NCBI GenBank assembly: GCA_013407085.1
Contig: JACCGJ010001805.1
Span: forward strand, 1 to 64,000
Direction of reading: 5' to 3'
DNA from: Atriophallophorus winterbourni
Taxonomy: Eukaryota; Platyhelminthes; Trematoda; Plagiorchiida; Microphallidae
Length of the DNA: 64,000 nt
Shown: piece after piece, positions 22,921 to 35,073 of the stretch
Position numbering within the stretch: position 1 is the first letter of the stretch
How the letters are laid out: each line of letters starts with the position of its first letter
Notes under the pieces: generated by a model
What the model saw: only the letters and a program-made list of their open reading frames with translations
Database searches by the model: none
Told to the model about the DNA's origin: nothing
Translations under genes and position numbers: made by a program

Positions 22921-23343
22921 CGATTTGAATGTCGTCTAAGTAGACAGCAACGCCTAGAATACCTGCCAAGATGGTGTCGATCGCTTGTTGGAAGATCGGC
23001 GGAGCGGTTTCACACCAACTGGGAGTCTGTTGAACTGGTATAGTTCACGGTGGGTATTGATCGTCAACAACTCACGGAATTCAGGTGTGACTTCCAGTTG
23101 AAAATATGCTTCTGCCAGTTCGAGTTTTGCAAAGCATGTACCGCCATTAAGTATGGTGTAGAGATCATCTGGTAACATTAGCGGGTAGTGGTGTGTCTCA
23201 AGTGCATCATTGAGACCAGTTGAGAAATCTGCGCAGAGGCGAATCGAGCCATTGGTTTTCTTCAGCACGACGATGGGTGCTTCCCAAGAGGAGTAAGTTA
23301 CTGAAGCGATGATTCCAAGATCATGTAGAAGCTGTAGTTCCAT
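22920..23343 (-). pseudogene. Ty3/gypsy reverse transcriptase palm
   Basis: Contains SSWEAPIVVLKKTNGSIRLC, FAKLELAEAYFQLEV and FNRLPVGV. A VYLDDI catalytic block follows in a shifted frame near 22930-22950. The usual LDLxDAY is LELAEAY here, so the first catalytic aspartate has changed. Confidence 0.85.
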
Positions 23344-23820
23344 CTAGACTTGAAAAAGTGAGGCATATGCTACAGGTCGTTCTAGTGGGAAATACTGGCT
23401 TGGCTCCTGGACGAAGTTGAAGAACGGCTTGAGTATGCTTGCACTTACCAAGATCGTCTTTGAACAGATTGGAAAACCAGTTGATTATTTGATCGATTCT
23501 GTCAGAGGATGCACTGGTGCACTGTATTTGGTTGCACGAGGCATTGATTGGCTGATCTGCCAGTTGGAGATCTTTGATCCAATCGAGTCCCAGGAGATCC
23601 AAGTTCGCTTTGGTGATGTAGCACGCACATGTAGCTGTTTTCTCTCGGAATGACACACAACACTTTAGTTGCCTGATTAACTTGATAGATTTACCACAGG
23701 CACAGGTTGCAGGCGGACAGGTTGAATAGATCTGTAAGCTGCCAAGTTTTCGCTAAATTGCTTCAGAGATGATTGTGATGTCCAATGCTGTATCCAGTTG
23801 AAGCTGAATGGGTATACAAT
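23344..23820 (-). pseudogene. Ty3/gypsy protease and linker
   Basis: Reads LQLDTALDITIISEAI followed by an in-frame stop near 23755, then ANLDLLGLDWI. The protease DTGxD motif is DTALD, so it is inactive. Coding stops at about 23820, where LINE sequence takes over. Confidence 0.7.
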
Positions 23821-23822
23821 AA

Positions 23823-24950
23823 GGTTCAGTGGGAGGTCCCACTTGTATTACCATTTTAAGACAATGTCGTGCATCAAGCTATGTTCATCAGTTGATCAGA
23901 TGAATGTAAGATCATTCACGAAAATAAAGCATAGATACTTGAAGGCAGAAGACAAGTCATGAATTGAGAGAACTCAGCACCAAAACTTGACGTACCCCAT
24001 TGATAATGTAGATTTTGTTAGACAACTTGGACCTTACCCGTACTCTGAATGACCGTCCTCTAAAGAATGCTTCCATCCAAGCAATTAGATAACCCCATAT
24101 GCGTTTTGGTGCTACCTTGATCACTAGGAGTCGGTGATTCAGGAAGTCGAAAGTTTTGCTAAAATCTACGTAGAAGGCTTCTATTGGCTCCCCCTCGTCC
24201 AACCATTTAGTGTCAGTATTGAGAAAAAATAAGAATGTTTGTTAGTCAGGATCTACCCTTTCGAAATGTTTATGCTGATTTTCACTCAGTTCAGAATAAC
24301 TACAAAGATACCGACATATTTTTTCACGCAATAGTTTTTCCAATACTTTCGAGATGATGCTAGTACTACTATGGATTATTTCTACTGATTAGTAAACACT
24401 TTCAGTTGCAATTATAAATTAAAGAGATTGCATAACGGTTCGGTAAGCACTGAGAGCATAATTGAGTGGATACCATCTGGCCTCACAGTTTAATTGACGT
24501 AAAAATCGTTAAGTGCCAAATACACCTAAACCTCAATGAAGGAAAACTCATCTAGTGCAGGAGCACGAGGTGGTAAGGTAAACTGCCCAAACAATGCAAT
24601 TCAAGAATTATCGTTGACCGCTACTGAAAATCCATGAGAAGGCATTCGCATTAGACAGGTCGGGATCAGCTGCTTTTCTGTCCTTCACTTTCAAATCTTC
24701 AGTGCTTTCCCTAGTTTTGCATTTGGTTTCGTAGCTATAAAATGTTTTCGGATTGAATCGAGCACCCTGAGCTGAAGACAAATCGAAATCCAGTTTGAGC
24801 AAACACGGTCATTTAACACAAGCGTTCCGAGCAGTTTTGTAACGGGAACAAGAAGCAGAATTAAGGAATCACTTATATTGTCGCTATAACCGATCCCGTT
24901 TACAAGTGTATCTACGAACTGAAGGATTCCATAGGGCAGCATTTGATGCA
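23823..24950 (-). mobile_element. CR1-like LINE fragment C (pre-RT and RT)
   Basis: The minus strand carries TFYSYETKCKTRESTEDL and KDRKAADPDLSNANAFS (the linker before RT), LCSYSELSENQHKHFERVD, then DEGEPIEAFYVDFSKTFDFLNHRLL (RT with YVDFSKTFD). Stops and shifts break it. Its 3' part duplicates fragment B. Confidence 0.8.
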
Positions 24951-26300
24951 TTGCAGGAGATGGTGCGTGTCATGTAACCCCTTCAGATGATTACAAGTTC
25001 AATACTAGTTTTCACTTCCATTGGAATTGCTAGATAACTGATAAGGAGATTCTAATGTCTTTAACACTAACCCCCAGTCTACAAGCCTAAACTTACATCT
25101 GGTACGAGAGATAGGATTGTGAAAACGCATTACCACTACAAAGCATATTTTTACGCAATCGCTTTGCTTAGCTGTGGTAGGTATATATCATACCTAACGG
25201 GTTATATCTGCGATGAAAATACTAAGTCTGGAGTGGATGGAAAAGATCCGTGACGAAACCTCGTATGATCACTCACGTGCTGGTGCAACGCATGATTATA
25301 GAGACATTTGAGAAACGTTTCGGATATCTAGGTACAAATATATATATAATATATTATATATATATATACTTATATATATATATGGTATAGCGACATTACA
25401 TACAGATAATGAATGAATCAGTATGTATAAGAAGCGAAAATCACTAAGGTGTGTAGGCTGGGAGCTGAGTAAAGAAAAGCGTCCAGAGTCTAAATCAGCT
25501 GTGTATTCTCCTGCCGGGCTGCACCGGGTGTCACGTAGAACGAAGCAATTGCGATGAATGACCTGTAGCCAGTCAGGATACTCGTAACAACTGGACGTTT
25601 GCACTGTATACAGATATATCTTTGCCCTAATTGCGCCAACCATACTATAGGAGGAGTGCAACGACACCGTCACTCTTATCGCCAGGTCTATCGCATCTAA
25701 GAACGAGATACTGTTCGCTCATGTTTACTGGCAAATCATCGAGTGAAGACAGCCAGGCTCCAGAAAGTTGGCAAATAGTTGAGATATTGTAAGTTATTGC
25801 ATTGTATTGAATTAAATGAAACTAACAAACAACTAGTAGAAGTGAGAATGAAATACGCTCAGTATTCTAATTATTCAGAATATTAATGTACATAATTTAA
25901 ACAATGAGAATAAGAATAGAAGTATTATCGATTGTTATTTTAATAATCACTACATCCACGGAAGTTCACAATCGTCTTCGGATTCTTGCAATCTCGAATA
26001 GGTTTCTTTCTCAGTCATTTCGATCTTCTGACCCGTTCTCCGAAGTTAGTATTCTCGAAAGAAACTCGAAGTATTGTGCTATGATTGCTAACGAAACCAG
26101 TATACAAAAGCATCTGAACTGATCATGGTAAATGCACTTGATTTGCAGGCCACTCGTGCATAGTTACGCTTCCAGATCAGTATCTCAACCATGTTTTTTT
26201 CGATCATGTTGGATACAATACAAGTACTCTGAATTAATTATTCCCACGATTGAATGATATTCAGTGGATCTAATTTCCAGCACCATTTAAGGTCTACCTA
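24951..26300. other. no gene seen; (TA)n tract
   Basis: AT-rich sequence. A TA/TATA microsatellite with palindromic spacing lies at 25337-25384. I recognise no exon or transposon motif. Confidence 0.4.
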
Positions 26301-27577
26301 AAAAGTTTTCGGTTAAATCATTCGACTATGGATGTCTGGGTGTAGTAAGCAAATGTCGGCAACCAAATTAATGTAGCCACTAGGTAACACGTGAAGCAGG
26401 GAAATGGATTCCAATATCACTTACAACAGCAATTGTACATTTTCACGATTAAAAACCTTCCGTAACGAAAGCTTTTTGAAATCAGAATTGGGTTTATTAG
26501 TATGGAATACTTCTGGCCATTTTGAATACGAATCAATCATTACAGAGGCGTGGTATTTCTTTAAGGACGTTTCACGGTTATCAATATGAATACGTTGCCA
26601 GGCTTCGTAAAAAAAAACTGAATCTATTTTGATGGCTGACGGAATCATTTGTGTTGACAGGATTTGCACGAAGAAGCAGTTCAACGGAAATTAGTATCGA
26701 CTTTAGGCCATCTACATAAATGTCAGACCAACGGTTTCATTTGTTCATTGCCTTAGTATCCCAAATACAAATCATCAAACTTTTTCTTGCAAAGTGAAGG
26801 AGGAATAACTATACAATCGTGTATACACAACAGAACTTCAAGTGTCAAACAAAATTCATGACCATGCTGATATTGAGCTGCAAATTTATTCCAGATGTGG
26901 TTGACCAACCTCGTTCAACTGCAGCCATTGAAGGTCCAAAATATTTCTTTGTTTAAATTTTAAATCTGAACAAGAGACACAAAGTGGTTGAATTAACAAG
27001 CAGTCTGTACTGCCAATCTTCTCGTATGTCACAGCATTACGGGTTAAGAAATCTATATACCGAATTCGTTTTGCACCGCGATGCCTAATGGTGTAAATTT
27101 ATAGACTAAGAGCCATGCTTCATCTCTGAACCATTGCTGTAGTAGAATTTTCCAATAAAGACGTCGGATTGGAAATAAATTTCAGTGCTCCATGATCGGT
27201 TACTATATGGATATACGACCAAATTAATATTTGTTTAAGCGCATGACAGCTTAATAAAATGCAAGCTCTTCTCGATGAGTCAGAGCATAACCTTGTTCGG
27301 CTTTACTTTTTTTTGCGGGGCCTTCAAATCGGCCGTGCATACAATTAATTTCTCCAAGGGTAAAATGCATCAAATATTTTCGGATCAACTGAGGTCAAAT
27401 TTGGACGTGCACTTTAGAACGAAGTACGAGATACCGCGACTTGCAGTGAAACGTTTGACCCGAAAACTTTTGCTAGTAAACTGGATCGTATGTCAATCAA
27501 TTAAAACGGACAAGAAAAATCATTCAGTCGACAAATTGTAACTCGATGTAGGGACATGTTTATCATTTTTTAAATTT

Positions 27578-27660
27578 GTGGTGAAATTATTGTAACAGCT
27601 GAAAATTCGTGTGTACGAATAAAGTCAATTTTTTCTTCTTTCTTTCTTCTTTCTACATTT
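27578..27660 (+). mobile_element. LINE 3' tail inserted in the Ty3 element
   Basis: ATTATTG...GTGTACGAATAAAGTCAATTTT followed by a CTT-rich run resembles the 3' end of the LINE at 30780-30835 (ATGTACATGAATAAAGTCAT plus CTT repeats). It cuts the RNase H frame of the older Ty3 element. Confidence 0.5.
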
Positions 27661-28520
27661 TGTTCTGACGCAGCATGAATTTTATGAAAAGAAGCATATG
27701 TGATTAGAACACAACGCAAATTTGGTGTAAATGGATTGAGTACATCACCCGATTTCATTATGGATAAAAGCTCACGATATTGTCTTTTTATGTCCGGCAG
27801 TTTACTTGAACGTTGTAGCATTTAGTAATGTGAATAATGAATCAGCAACAGTTTTGAAATGTAGGATGTAATTAAAAATATTATTGTAACACATTACTTT
27901 GGTCATCCATAAGCGCCTCGAGTGCTTGACCAAGAATCACCTTGTGATTCTGTGTCTGAACATCGTGGTTCGTTGCACGAACCCTATATAACAGTTGACA
28001 TACAAGTATAACCTGGTTTATTGTAACACTGTTATTGCTAATCGAAGTTCACTGAAAGAATTTCGTGATTTCATTTTCACCAGATGTTTAAGATGATTCT
28101 GGTCTTGACGGAGTCCAATAAAATATACACGGTATCCAATGCAATCAATCTCCTCAACAGAAATTATGCATTTATCCGGATTTAGGCTTCCCAAGAAACA
28201 AGAGCACCACGTTCACACAAAGAATTAATCACTGTTTGAACAAGTTCACTTGAAACATATGCAACCGGAAGACGTTTTAAAAATATAGGATCACCAGTTT
28301 TTTCTAAATGAATAGATATTTATTTTCATACCACCTATAACCGATGAATACCGACGAACTAGATGTTTTATTGCATGAATGTCAAGGAACTTGGAAACAA
28401 AAAGGAAAAGTCAATATTGATTGATTAAAATGCTGTTTAACCCAAGATAGGTGGACGAGATTTCGTTACAATGATTGAACACTCAACTGGTTTTGTAGTG
28501 CCATATCTGACGGGAAAAGA

Positions 28521-28816
28521 TGTAACAACACTGTTTTACCGTACCTAACAATTGACCTTGATACACTCTTCCCGTTGATTCGTGTTCCGTGATTGCTGCG
28601 CTGTACCTTCGTGCACGTTTTGGCTGCCGCGATAAACCTTGGTTCTCCTGTGCTTTTTCTCCTACATTAACGGGGAGATTATTGTCGTGGTCAGTCTACT
28701 ACAAATGGGTGAGCCTGACGTGATGCACGAAGGTACAGCGGAGTAATCACGGAACACAAATAAACGGGAAGTGTGTATCAAGGTCGATTGTTAGGTACAG
28801 TAAAACAATGTAGTTG
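28521..28816. mobile_element. foldback element with about 93-bp inverted arms
   Basis: Left arm about 28521-28614 and right arm about 28724-28816 are reverse complements with scattered differences; a spacer of about 110 bp separates them. Arms begin with a sequence like GTAACAACACTGTTTTACCG. It has no coding capacity and sits inside the dead Ty3 element, so it arrived later. Confidence 0.75.
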
Positions 28817-29289
28817 CAAAGATAAAACTGGGGTAACAGGTACAGAATGTCCGGTTACGCCTTAAATCGAAATTTCAGATTGATAAATTTGAGCGTCAAG
28901 GGTGAAAATCTTTGAGTCATTCAATGAAATTGATGATTCCACAACCCCTGTACCAAGTATAAATTCTTTTGAATCATAATAACTGAATATACGTTTTCGA
29001 ATATGATAAACAGTGTATGATATGACTGATACAGTTGATGAGGTCATTTAATTTTCCACTTTGACGACTTCTGAATCATTATTATGCACATAACGTGACT
29101 TAAAATGTCAACAAATTAACTGAATGTGCACAAGTTTACCACATTTATAACATTTTGCATTACGAAATCGACAAGTAAAACTAGAATGTAACTTGCTACA
29201 AGATGCATATTTTACAAACTTCTGATTGTCGAAATCGGAGTTTGCGCATTCTGTCTGGTATGACCTCGTAATCACTTTGCCTCTGTGGT

Positions 29290-29475
29290 TGTAGTAGACT
29301 GACCACTACAATAATGTCCTCCAAGTATGTAGGAGAAAAAGCACAGGAGAATGAAGGTTTATCGCGGTAGCCAAAAGGTGCGTGAAGGTACAGGGTAGCA
29401 ATCACGGAACACGATTAAACGGGAAGTGTTTATCAAGGTCAATTGTTATGTACAGTAAATCAATGTTGTTACATG
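29290..29475. mobile_element. truncated second copy of the foldback element
   Basis: In the opposite orientation it matches the spacer and one arm of 28521-28816: GTAGTAGACTGACCAC, then AGGAGAAAAAGCACAGGAGA, then the arm ending GTTGTTACAT. The other arm is missing. It interrupts the gag remnant. Confidence 0.7.
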
Positions 29476-29779
29476 GTCGGTTGCATGACTGACGTTTAGA
29501 TTTGGCGGTTCTAAACAAAACAGATTGAGTATCAGTATTAAATTTACGATTGGTTTCATTTGTAACATAATCATAATGTTCATATATTCTTTTAACATTT
29601 TCAAAAGTTGGATTATTCAGCATCAATAACTAATTATATACATCAGGTTCGTTGACACCAGCGATTAGGCGGGTGGCGCACTTGATGTGATAATGGATCA
29701 GTATCCAGTTCACTTTATTTGAAATCGAAATCCGTGCAAGTTTGTTGCCTTGATGACACCAACGCTTTAAACGATGTTG

Positions 29780-30840
29780 TGCGGAGTTCTTTGCTTGAAC
29801 ACGTTTTTACTGCGATGTCCCTCTCAAAAATGGGATGCCTCCTACTTTAAAGGCCATTTGTGCGATTTCTCGCAGTGTCTTCCTTCTTCCTTCTTATTCT
29901 CTGTTTAAATTTATGATCTTCCGCGTTATATTTCACCCTTACTCTATAATAAACTGACGACGTTGCCGTTGTTTTTTTACCATCTAAGAGTTGCTGACCG
30001 TTCTACATCAGAATCTATGATCGATACCATTGGCCAGTAGTCATACTCACTCGGCCTACTGTTGTATCCTCAAAAATATGAAAAGTTTAGTCTTCTTCAA
30101 CTTGGTTGGTCACCGGAGTCAAACCATGCTTCAAGATATTCTTTCGGTTTCCTTCATTGGCTCTTGGTTAAACAGAAGCACTTGTTTCAAGTATCTTGGC
30201 GTTACGTTATCACAAATCTTCAACTGAGCTGATCATTTGACTGCACAGTTCTTGAAAGCTCGAAGACTATCTTTCTATGCGCTATGCACGAGGTCTCTAT
30301 TCGTTCCACCTGATGTTGTTCGACTTTTTGGGTTTTACTGCATTGTTCCCCACTTCCTTTATACATCCCCTATAATTTTTCAAAGTGTAACTGAAAAGGA
30401 TTTCCTGATGAACAAGAGAGGCATTAAGGTTATTGCACAACCGAGCTATGCCTCTTCCGAGCTAATTCGAGATCGTCCAACGACGCTTGCGTGTATATGA
30501 CAGATTGTTCAGCGTCATTTCTTCTTATAATGTACACCCACTGCATGAGGTCATCACGGCTTGCAAATCATTCTCATCTACGCGAAGCAAATATATAATC
30601 ATTTATCCGAGAACTGAAACATTCAGAAATTCTGTCGTCCGTTAATATGCCCGCAATTTGTTTGATCAAAAGTTTTTCTTGACCTCTGGAAGCGACTGAC
30701 AGTATGAATTTCGACATTGAATCCGCACCCTCACATTTTTACGTAACGTTTACTAAAAGTATTTTCGTGTGGTTAAATTAATATTATTGCTAAAAATTTA
30801 TGTACATGAATAAAGTCATTCTCTTCTTCTTCTTCTAGGG
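29780..30840 (+). mobile_element. LINE 3' fragment
   Basis: Frames encode KNMKSLVFFNLVGH, TCFKYLGVTLS, LTAQFLKARRLSFYALCTRSL and VPPDVVRLFGFYCIVPHFLY, the RT thumb and C-terminal region of a non-LTR retrotransposon. It ends in ATGAATAAAGTCAT and CTT repeats near 30835. Internal stops show it is inactive. Confidence 0.75.
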
Positions 30841-31493
30841 CGAGTGGTAAAACCTTATATGGAATGACTTCATGCTGAGTCGATTGAAGTACCAATTGAC
30901 ACATTTGATCTGACGAAGATTCTGTTTTAAAAACGAAATTATACCAAAATCTGCTCTAACCATCCATCACGAACTTCCTATGAATAAATATGATTTCTAG
31001 TTCAAGGTCAAACATGTTATGAGGCACTGTTCCTAACGAATAAAACAGCAAGAATATCTGAATGGCCGGAAATTGGACACTACTATTGATCAGTGAAAGC
31101 ATACCAACTCACCGATCGGTTTGTACTTCGGTGAATGTTTACAGTAATTATCGACAAATTATCGACCGATATTTTAGAAACGCCAATTTTATGTGTTGTA
31201 AAAGTAATGCTCACTGTAGTGTGATTGATCTCCGCGATTAAGGTGTAAATAAATAGTTATTTTAGGATAAATTAGCTTTTTGACAGGGTGGACCGAAAAT
31301 ATTTTGGGATCGACTTGGTTGAGAGTCTTTCTTTATCAAAGAACATAACATTTTACAATATCTTGATGACGAAGGAGTATTCTAGTCAAGTGACGACTAA
31401 GCAGCCTTCCACCCACCGCCGGTGGTTTGCATCAATCAGTTGATGGTGAGTCTGAGACCCGTCAAATCAAGTACGCAAGATCAGGATTATTTA

Positions 31494-31604
31494 CAGGGAA
31501 ATCTTCGTTACTATGCAACCTCCCTTCTATGCCAATCTCGGTTTTATGCCACTTTTGCTTGGTTCCAGCAAGTGGCATAGTAGTGGCGTAATAACGAGGG
31601 TTCG
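31494..31604. mobile_element. small inverted-repeat transposon (MITE), copy 1
   Basis: Starts CAGGGAAATCTTCGTTACTATGC and ends with an imperfect inverse (GGCGTAATAACGAGGGTTCG). The CAG...CTCGTTA-type ends recall pogo/Tigger-like elements. It is only about 110 bp and non-coding. Confidence 0.6.
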
Positions 31605-31618
31605 TTAAAACGGCTTAA

Positions 31619-31719
31619 CAGTCAAATCTTGCTACTATGCCACCTGCCGGGACCGAGCAAAGTGGTATAATACCGAAAGTGGCATAGTTCCGAGGTGGTA
31701 TAGTAACCAGATTTGACTG
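31619..31719. mobile_element. small inverted-repeat transposon (MITE), copy 2
   Basis: 101 bp with 27-bp inverted ends: CAGTCAAATCTTGCTACTAT on the left and the inverse of CAGTCAAATCTGGTTACTAT on the right. It lies 15 bp from copy 1 and shares its ATGCCACTT/AAGTGGCAT core. Confidence 0.75.
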
Positions 31720-32262
31720 TATTCGATTTGCATAACACGGCACTTCCTCCAATACGTTTATTTGATCTTACAACAGAACAGCCACGGTATAAAATAGTGT
31801 GGCCAATTAATATAGGTCAAGCCAAATTTAGTTTGCCGATTAGACCAGCACAGCACGTATCCACGTGAAATCGCGAGTCAGGTTCAATTCACGCTGAATC
31901 AAAATCGTATTTGGAAAAAAATAAAAATAAAATCTCAAGCAGACCTATAGCTTAATGTGAAGTTTGTCTGCTGCATCGTCGAGTACCATTTACGAAACCG
32001 AGAGCCTGTGCTTTTGAGATTCACAAGGCTGCAAATACTGTTGCTGAGTGATCACAATTCGGTGGGCTGTCACCAGATAAAGCACAAACTAATTGACATT
32101 ATTTTCATTTGCCTGTGCAGTTTGAGCTGCGCTCACGAATTTTGTACTGACTCGTCAAACATGTTCTACCGGTAAAACTAACGTATTTTCAGCATCCGGT
32201 TTCACCGAATCCTTTAAGTAGACCATTGAAGTATTACAGGATTTTGACGCTGACAAAATCAA

Positions 32263-32282
32263 NNNNNNNNNNNNNNNNNNNN
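32263..32282. other. assembly gap of 20 N
   Basis: Twenty N at the left edge of a LINE 3' fragment. Confidence 0.99.
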
Positions 32283-32690
32283 AAACAAAAACTAACTACT
32301 GTTTCCCACCCCCTGGATATATTATTCCACCTTCGAACTTCCAGCAACAGCCGTGGCCATGGTTGCAAGTTAGAAATACCACATTCCAAACGGAACTGCC
32401 GCAGGTATTTTTATTCCGTACGTGTGTGCTTTGCTTGGAATTCCCTACCTTCCAATTTGGTAAGCTCAAACAGCTTATCTATATTCAAATCAAAACTTGA
32501 CGATTATATGAGAGCTAATCCGAATTTTCCCCAAACTATTAATAAGCTATCATTGTCCCATTGATTTTGATTTTATTTATACTTATATATATATATATAT
32601 ATACATTTGTACCTATATTTCCACCCTGTGGTTATTGTAAAGTTAATTGCTTTTTCAACCATAAATCTTGAATCTTGAATCTTGAATCTT
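32283..32690 (+). mobile_element. LINE 3' end with tail repeats
   Basis: Encodes HLRTSSNSRGHGCKLEIPHS and FYSVRVCFAWNSLPSNLVSS, then FKSKLDDYMRANPNF and a stop: the very C-terminus of a CR1-like LINE. Downstream are a TA run (about 32584-32602) and three AATCTTG repeats (32664-32690), typical of LINE 3' tails. Confidence 0.8.
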
Positions 32691-32699
32691 AATTGCACA

Positions 32700-35073
32700 G
32701 ATGATCAAATACTTAATAACAAACGTGCTCTTTTTGGCATCACCAGCTCCGATTTCTCGGACATCGCATATGTTTGGTTACATTAGTGAATGATTGATTA
32801 GTTGAATGATTGGTTAGCGGTATTGATCCCGTTCGTTCTATCAATGAAGGCGCCCTCGATATCTCGAAAGCGATCAACAGTGTCGAGATTTTTGACCTGG
32901 AAGTAAGCTATGGAAACATGATATTTTTGATAGAATGTAAAACTGCATACAAAATACCGCTGTACCTGTATTTTAATTCAATTTTAATTTAATTTAATTG
33001 AATTAAAATACCGCTGTAACTGGTACATCGGTGTTGGTGTAGATGTCCGTTTTCCGAAGCAGATCGAAGTCTATAGCTGTACCCACAAGGAGGTGTGATC
33101 GGATCCACAAGAACAATTCACCGAAATTCGAAGCAGGAGTCAAACGCTTTATTAAAATATATTCCAAATTTCAGCAAAATACACACGTTACACAATTACA
33201 AAATATCAACGAGATAAATCAATTCTCAATTGTTCGATGACTACCTCTTTTGACAGAGTTATTTCGAAGCGAAGATGATGAAAGTACGCTCAGTTAGTGA
33301 TGTTCGAGATAGAAATATAATATATTTTGATTGTGTTGTAGAAGAAAATTGAGATTTAGGTTGTACGGTGGATTGGGTGGGAATTATTAGCGAAAATGAA
33401 CTGGCGCGAGAAATTTTTTTATACGACATCTTATTAGCACAACGTCTTTTGAATGGAATGCAGGAAAAATTACAGGAATCAGTATAAAAAATGAAATAGC
33501 ATACATGTATGGTTGAAGTGAGAGATCAGGTAAGGCCTAACGCCAAAAGAGCGAAGGAAAAACGTGTAAAATGAGAGCGTGCGTACTTTATTAAGTAATG
33601 AATTAAGATGAGGAATCAAGGTTATGTTGTCAAAAATGGTGACTATTAGATACCCAACAAGTTTCTTTCTACTGAGGTATGAAGATTTAATAATAGATCG
33701 CTGAAGATTGCGACACAAAGCGTCATGCTTATCTCCACGTAGATTAGTTAACACGAGTTTTACACGTTTTCGAGATTTAAAAACAAGCATCGATCTTTAG
33801 ACCGGGTAGTGATTTCATCTAATGAAATAGAAAGTGGTAGTAGATACATCATATCATACTTATGAACTATTTTCTGCACGTTTAAAAACTTTAACCTTTA
33901 ATGATGAGATTTTATGAATTGTCTCAGTATTGAACCATAAAGCGGTTAAGAAATGCACTTTGTGATCAGCACGCATGGGGACATATCCCACCGAGGTTGC
34001 GCGTTATGGGAAAATGTGCTCACTCTATTTTTCCGTCATACACAAATGTAAAACAGGTACCGAAATTAGACGAGAAATTGAATTATAGTAAGCCTGTTTA
34101 TGAAATCATCAAACATATACAGTTCAGTGATAGGAAAAACAGGTTATAATCAGATGTTTTATCGAACCCGACGGCTTGACAGAAAATAGAATAACTAAAA
34201 ATTATCCAATGTTTTATGGTGCTTACATCACCTCACTAAATGAAAGTAAAATTCCGTTCCTTAAATTCTCATTAGCAAGCGCAAATGATTTTTAATAAAC
34301 TTAATAATAAGGATTTTGACTTATTGCAGCAACGGCGCAAGTTACGAGACGTGATAATTTTCCAGATCAAGGTAAATTGGGTTTCCCTGAACAGCTGAGT
34401 TGGCTCATTTTCGCGCATAAAACAAGGCTGGAGATCACTTGACGTGAAATTTAAACAGACTAGCCCAATGAGCTTCGCCACATTTCTGGTTTATCGAAAC
34501 GTATTTTTTCTCCGACTGGCATTATGCTCCGCCACACGGCTGCAACAACATCTGCAACAGGACAGCTCATTGTCATAATATGGTAGTCATTTAATCAACC
34601 GAGTAGTTATTTGAAGATCAGAATAACAAGTGAGTGATGATTTTCTCGTTGCTGTGAGACGTTTGGATCAAAACACGCATGACTTCTCTTTCGATAGAGA
34701 TGAAATTTGATTGGTCGAATTAATGCTTAAACAATAACTGAAATTTTTTACTTTGCAATAGATGTGAAACGTTTACTCGAAGACGTTATCCATTTAGATA
34801 GAATGAGAATCAAATATTGGTTCATATCCTTCTGCCAGAAATTGAAACAAATTCGCATGCTCTAATCCTGAGCTTTTTATGTGGAGACAGAGAAACCAAA
34901 CATACAACTATATCTTCTGTGAAATAAGGAGGAAGACACATTGTAATGCATCCATCCAACGAGTTACGTTCAATTTCAAGGCCATTGGAATCAACCAATG
35001 AACGGAATTCATTTTGCATTCTAATCATATTTGAAACATGGTTAAAGCCATGTTCCCGTAGATATTCGCAATC
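32700..35073. other. no gene seen upstream of the GPCR
   Basis: AT-rich sequence. A minus-strand frame at 33479-33790 (103 codons) matches no family I know. The part nearest 35073 should hold the GPCR promoter and 5' UTR, but I see no clear TATA box. Confidence 0.35.

Larger units (their letters stand above)
20725..23820 (-). mobile_element. dead Ty3/gypsy retrotransposon (pol)
   Basis: Minus-strand pol in the normal Ty3/gypsy order: protease, RT, RNase H, integrase, then a proline-rich tail ending at 20753 and a purine run (AAAAAGGGAGG) near 20736-20746. Frames are broken in several places. CR1-like LINE copies of one family flank it on both sides. The gag region is missing. Confidence 0.88.
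26300..29680 (-). mobile_element. second dead Ty3/gypsy retrotransposon (gag-pol)
   Basis: Minus-strand order: gag remnant (NPTFENVKRIYEHYD, 29560-29630), zinc knuckle (CYKCGKLVHIQLIC, about 29120-29170), protease (FILGTGVVES, about 28940), RT (NPDKCIISVEEIDCIGY, about 28140-28190), RNase H (LITYAS near 27700, YALTHREELAFY near 27270, IVTDHGALKFI near 27195), integrase (WQRIHIDN, VMIDSYSKWPEVF, 26490-26620). It is full of stops. The protease aspartate is Gly (GTG for DTG). Foldback elements and a LINE tail interrupt it. Confidence 0.82.

Noticed and set aside
31200..31800. CRISPR-like array of short repeats
   Set aside because: The repeats are inverted ends of two MITEs, not regularly spaced direct repeats, and the genome is eukaryotic.
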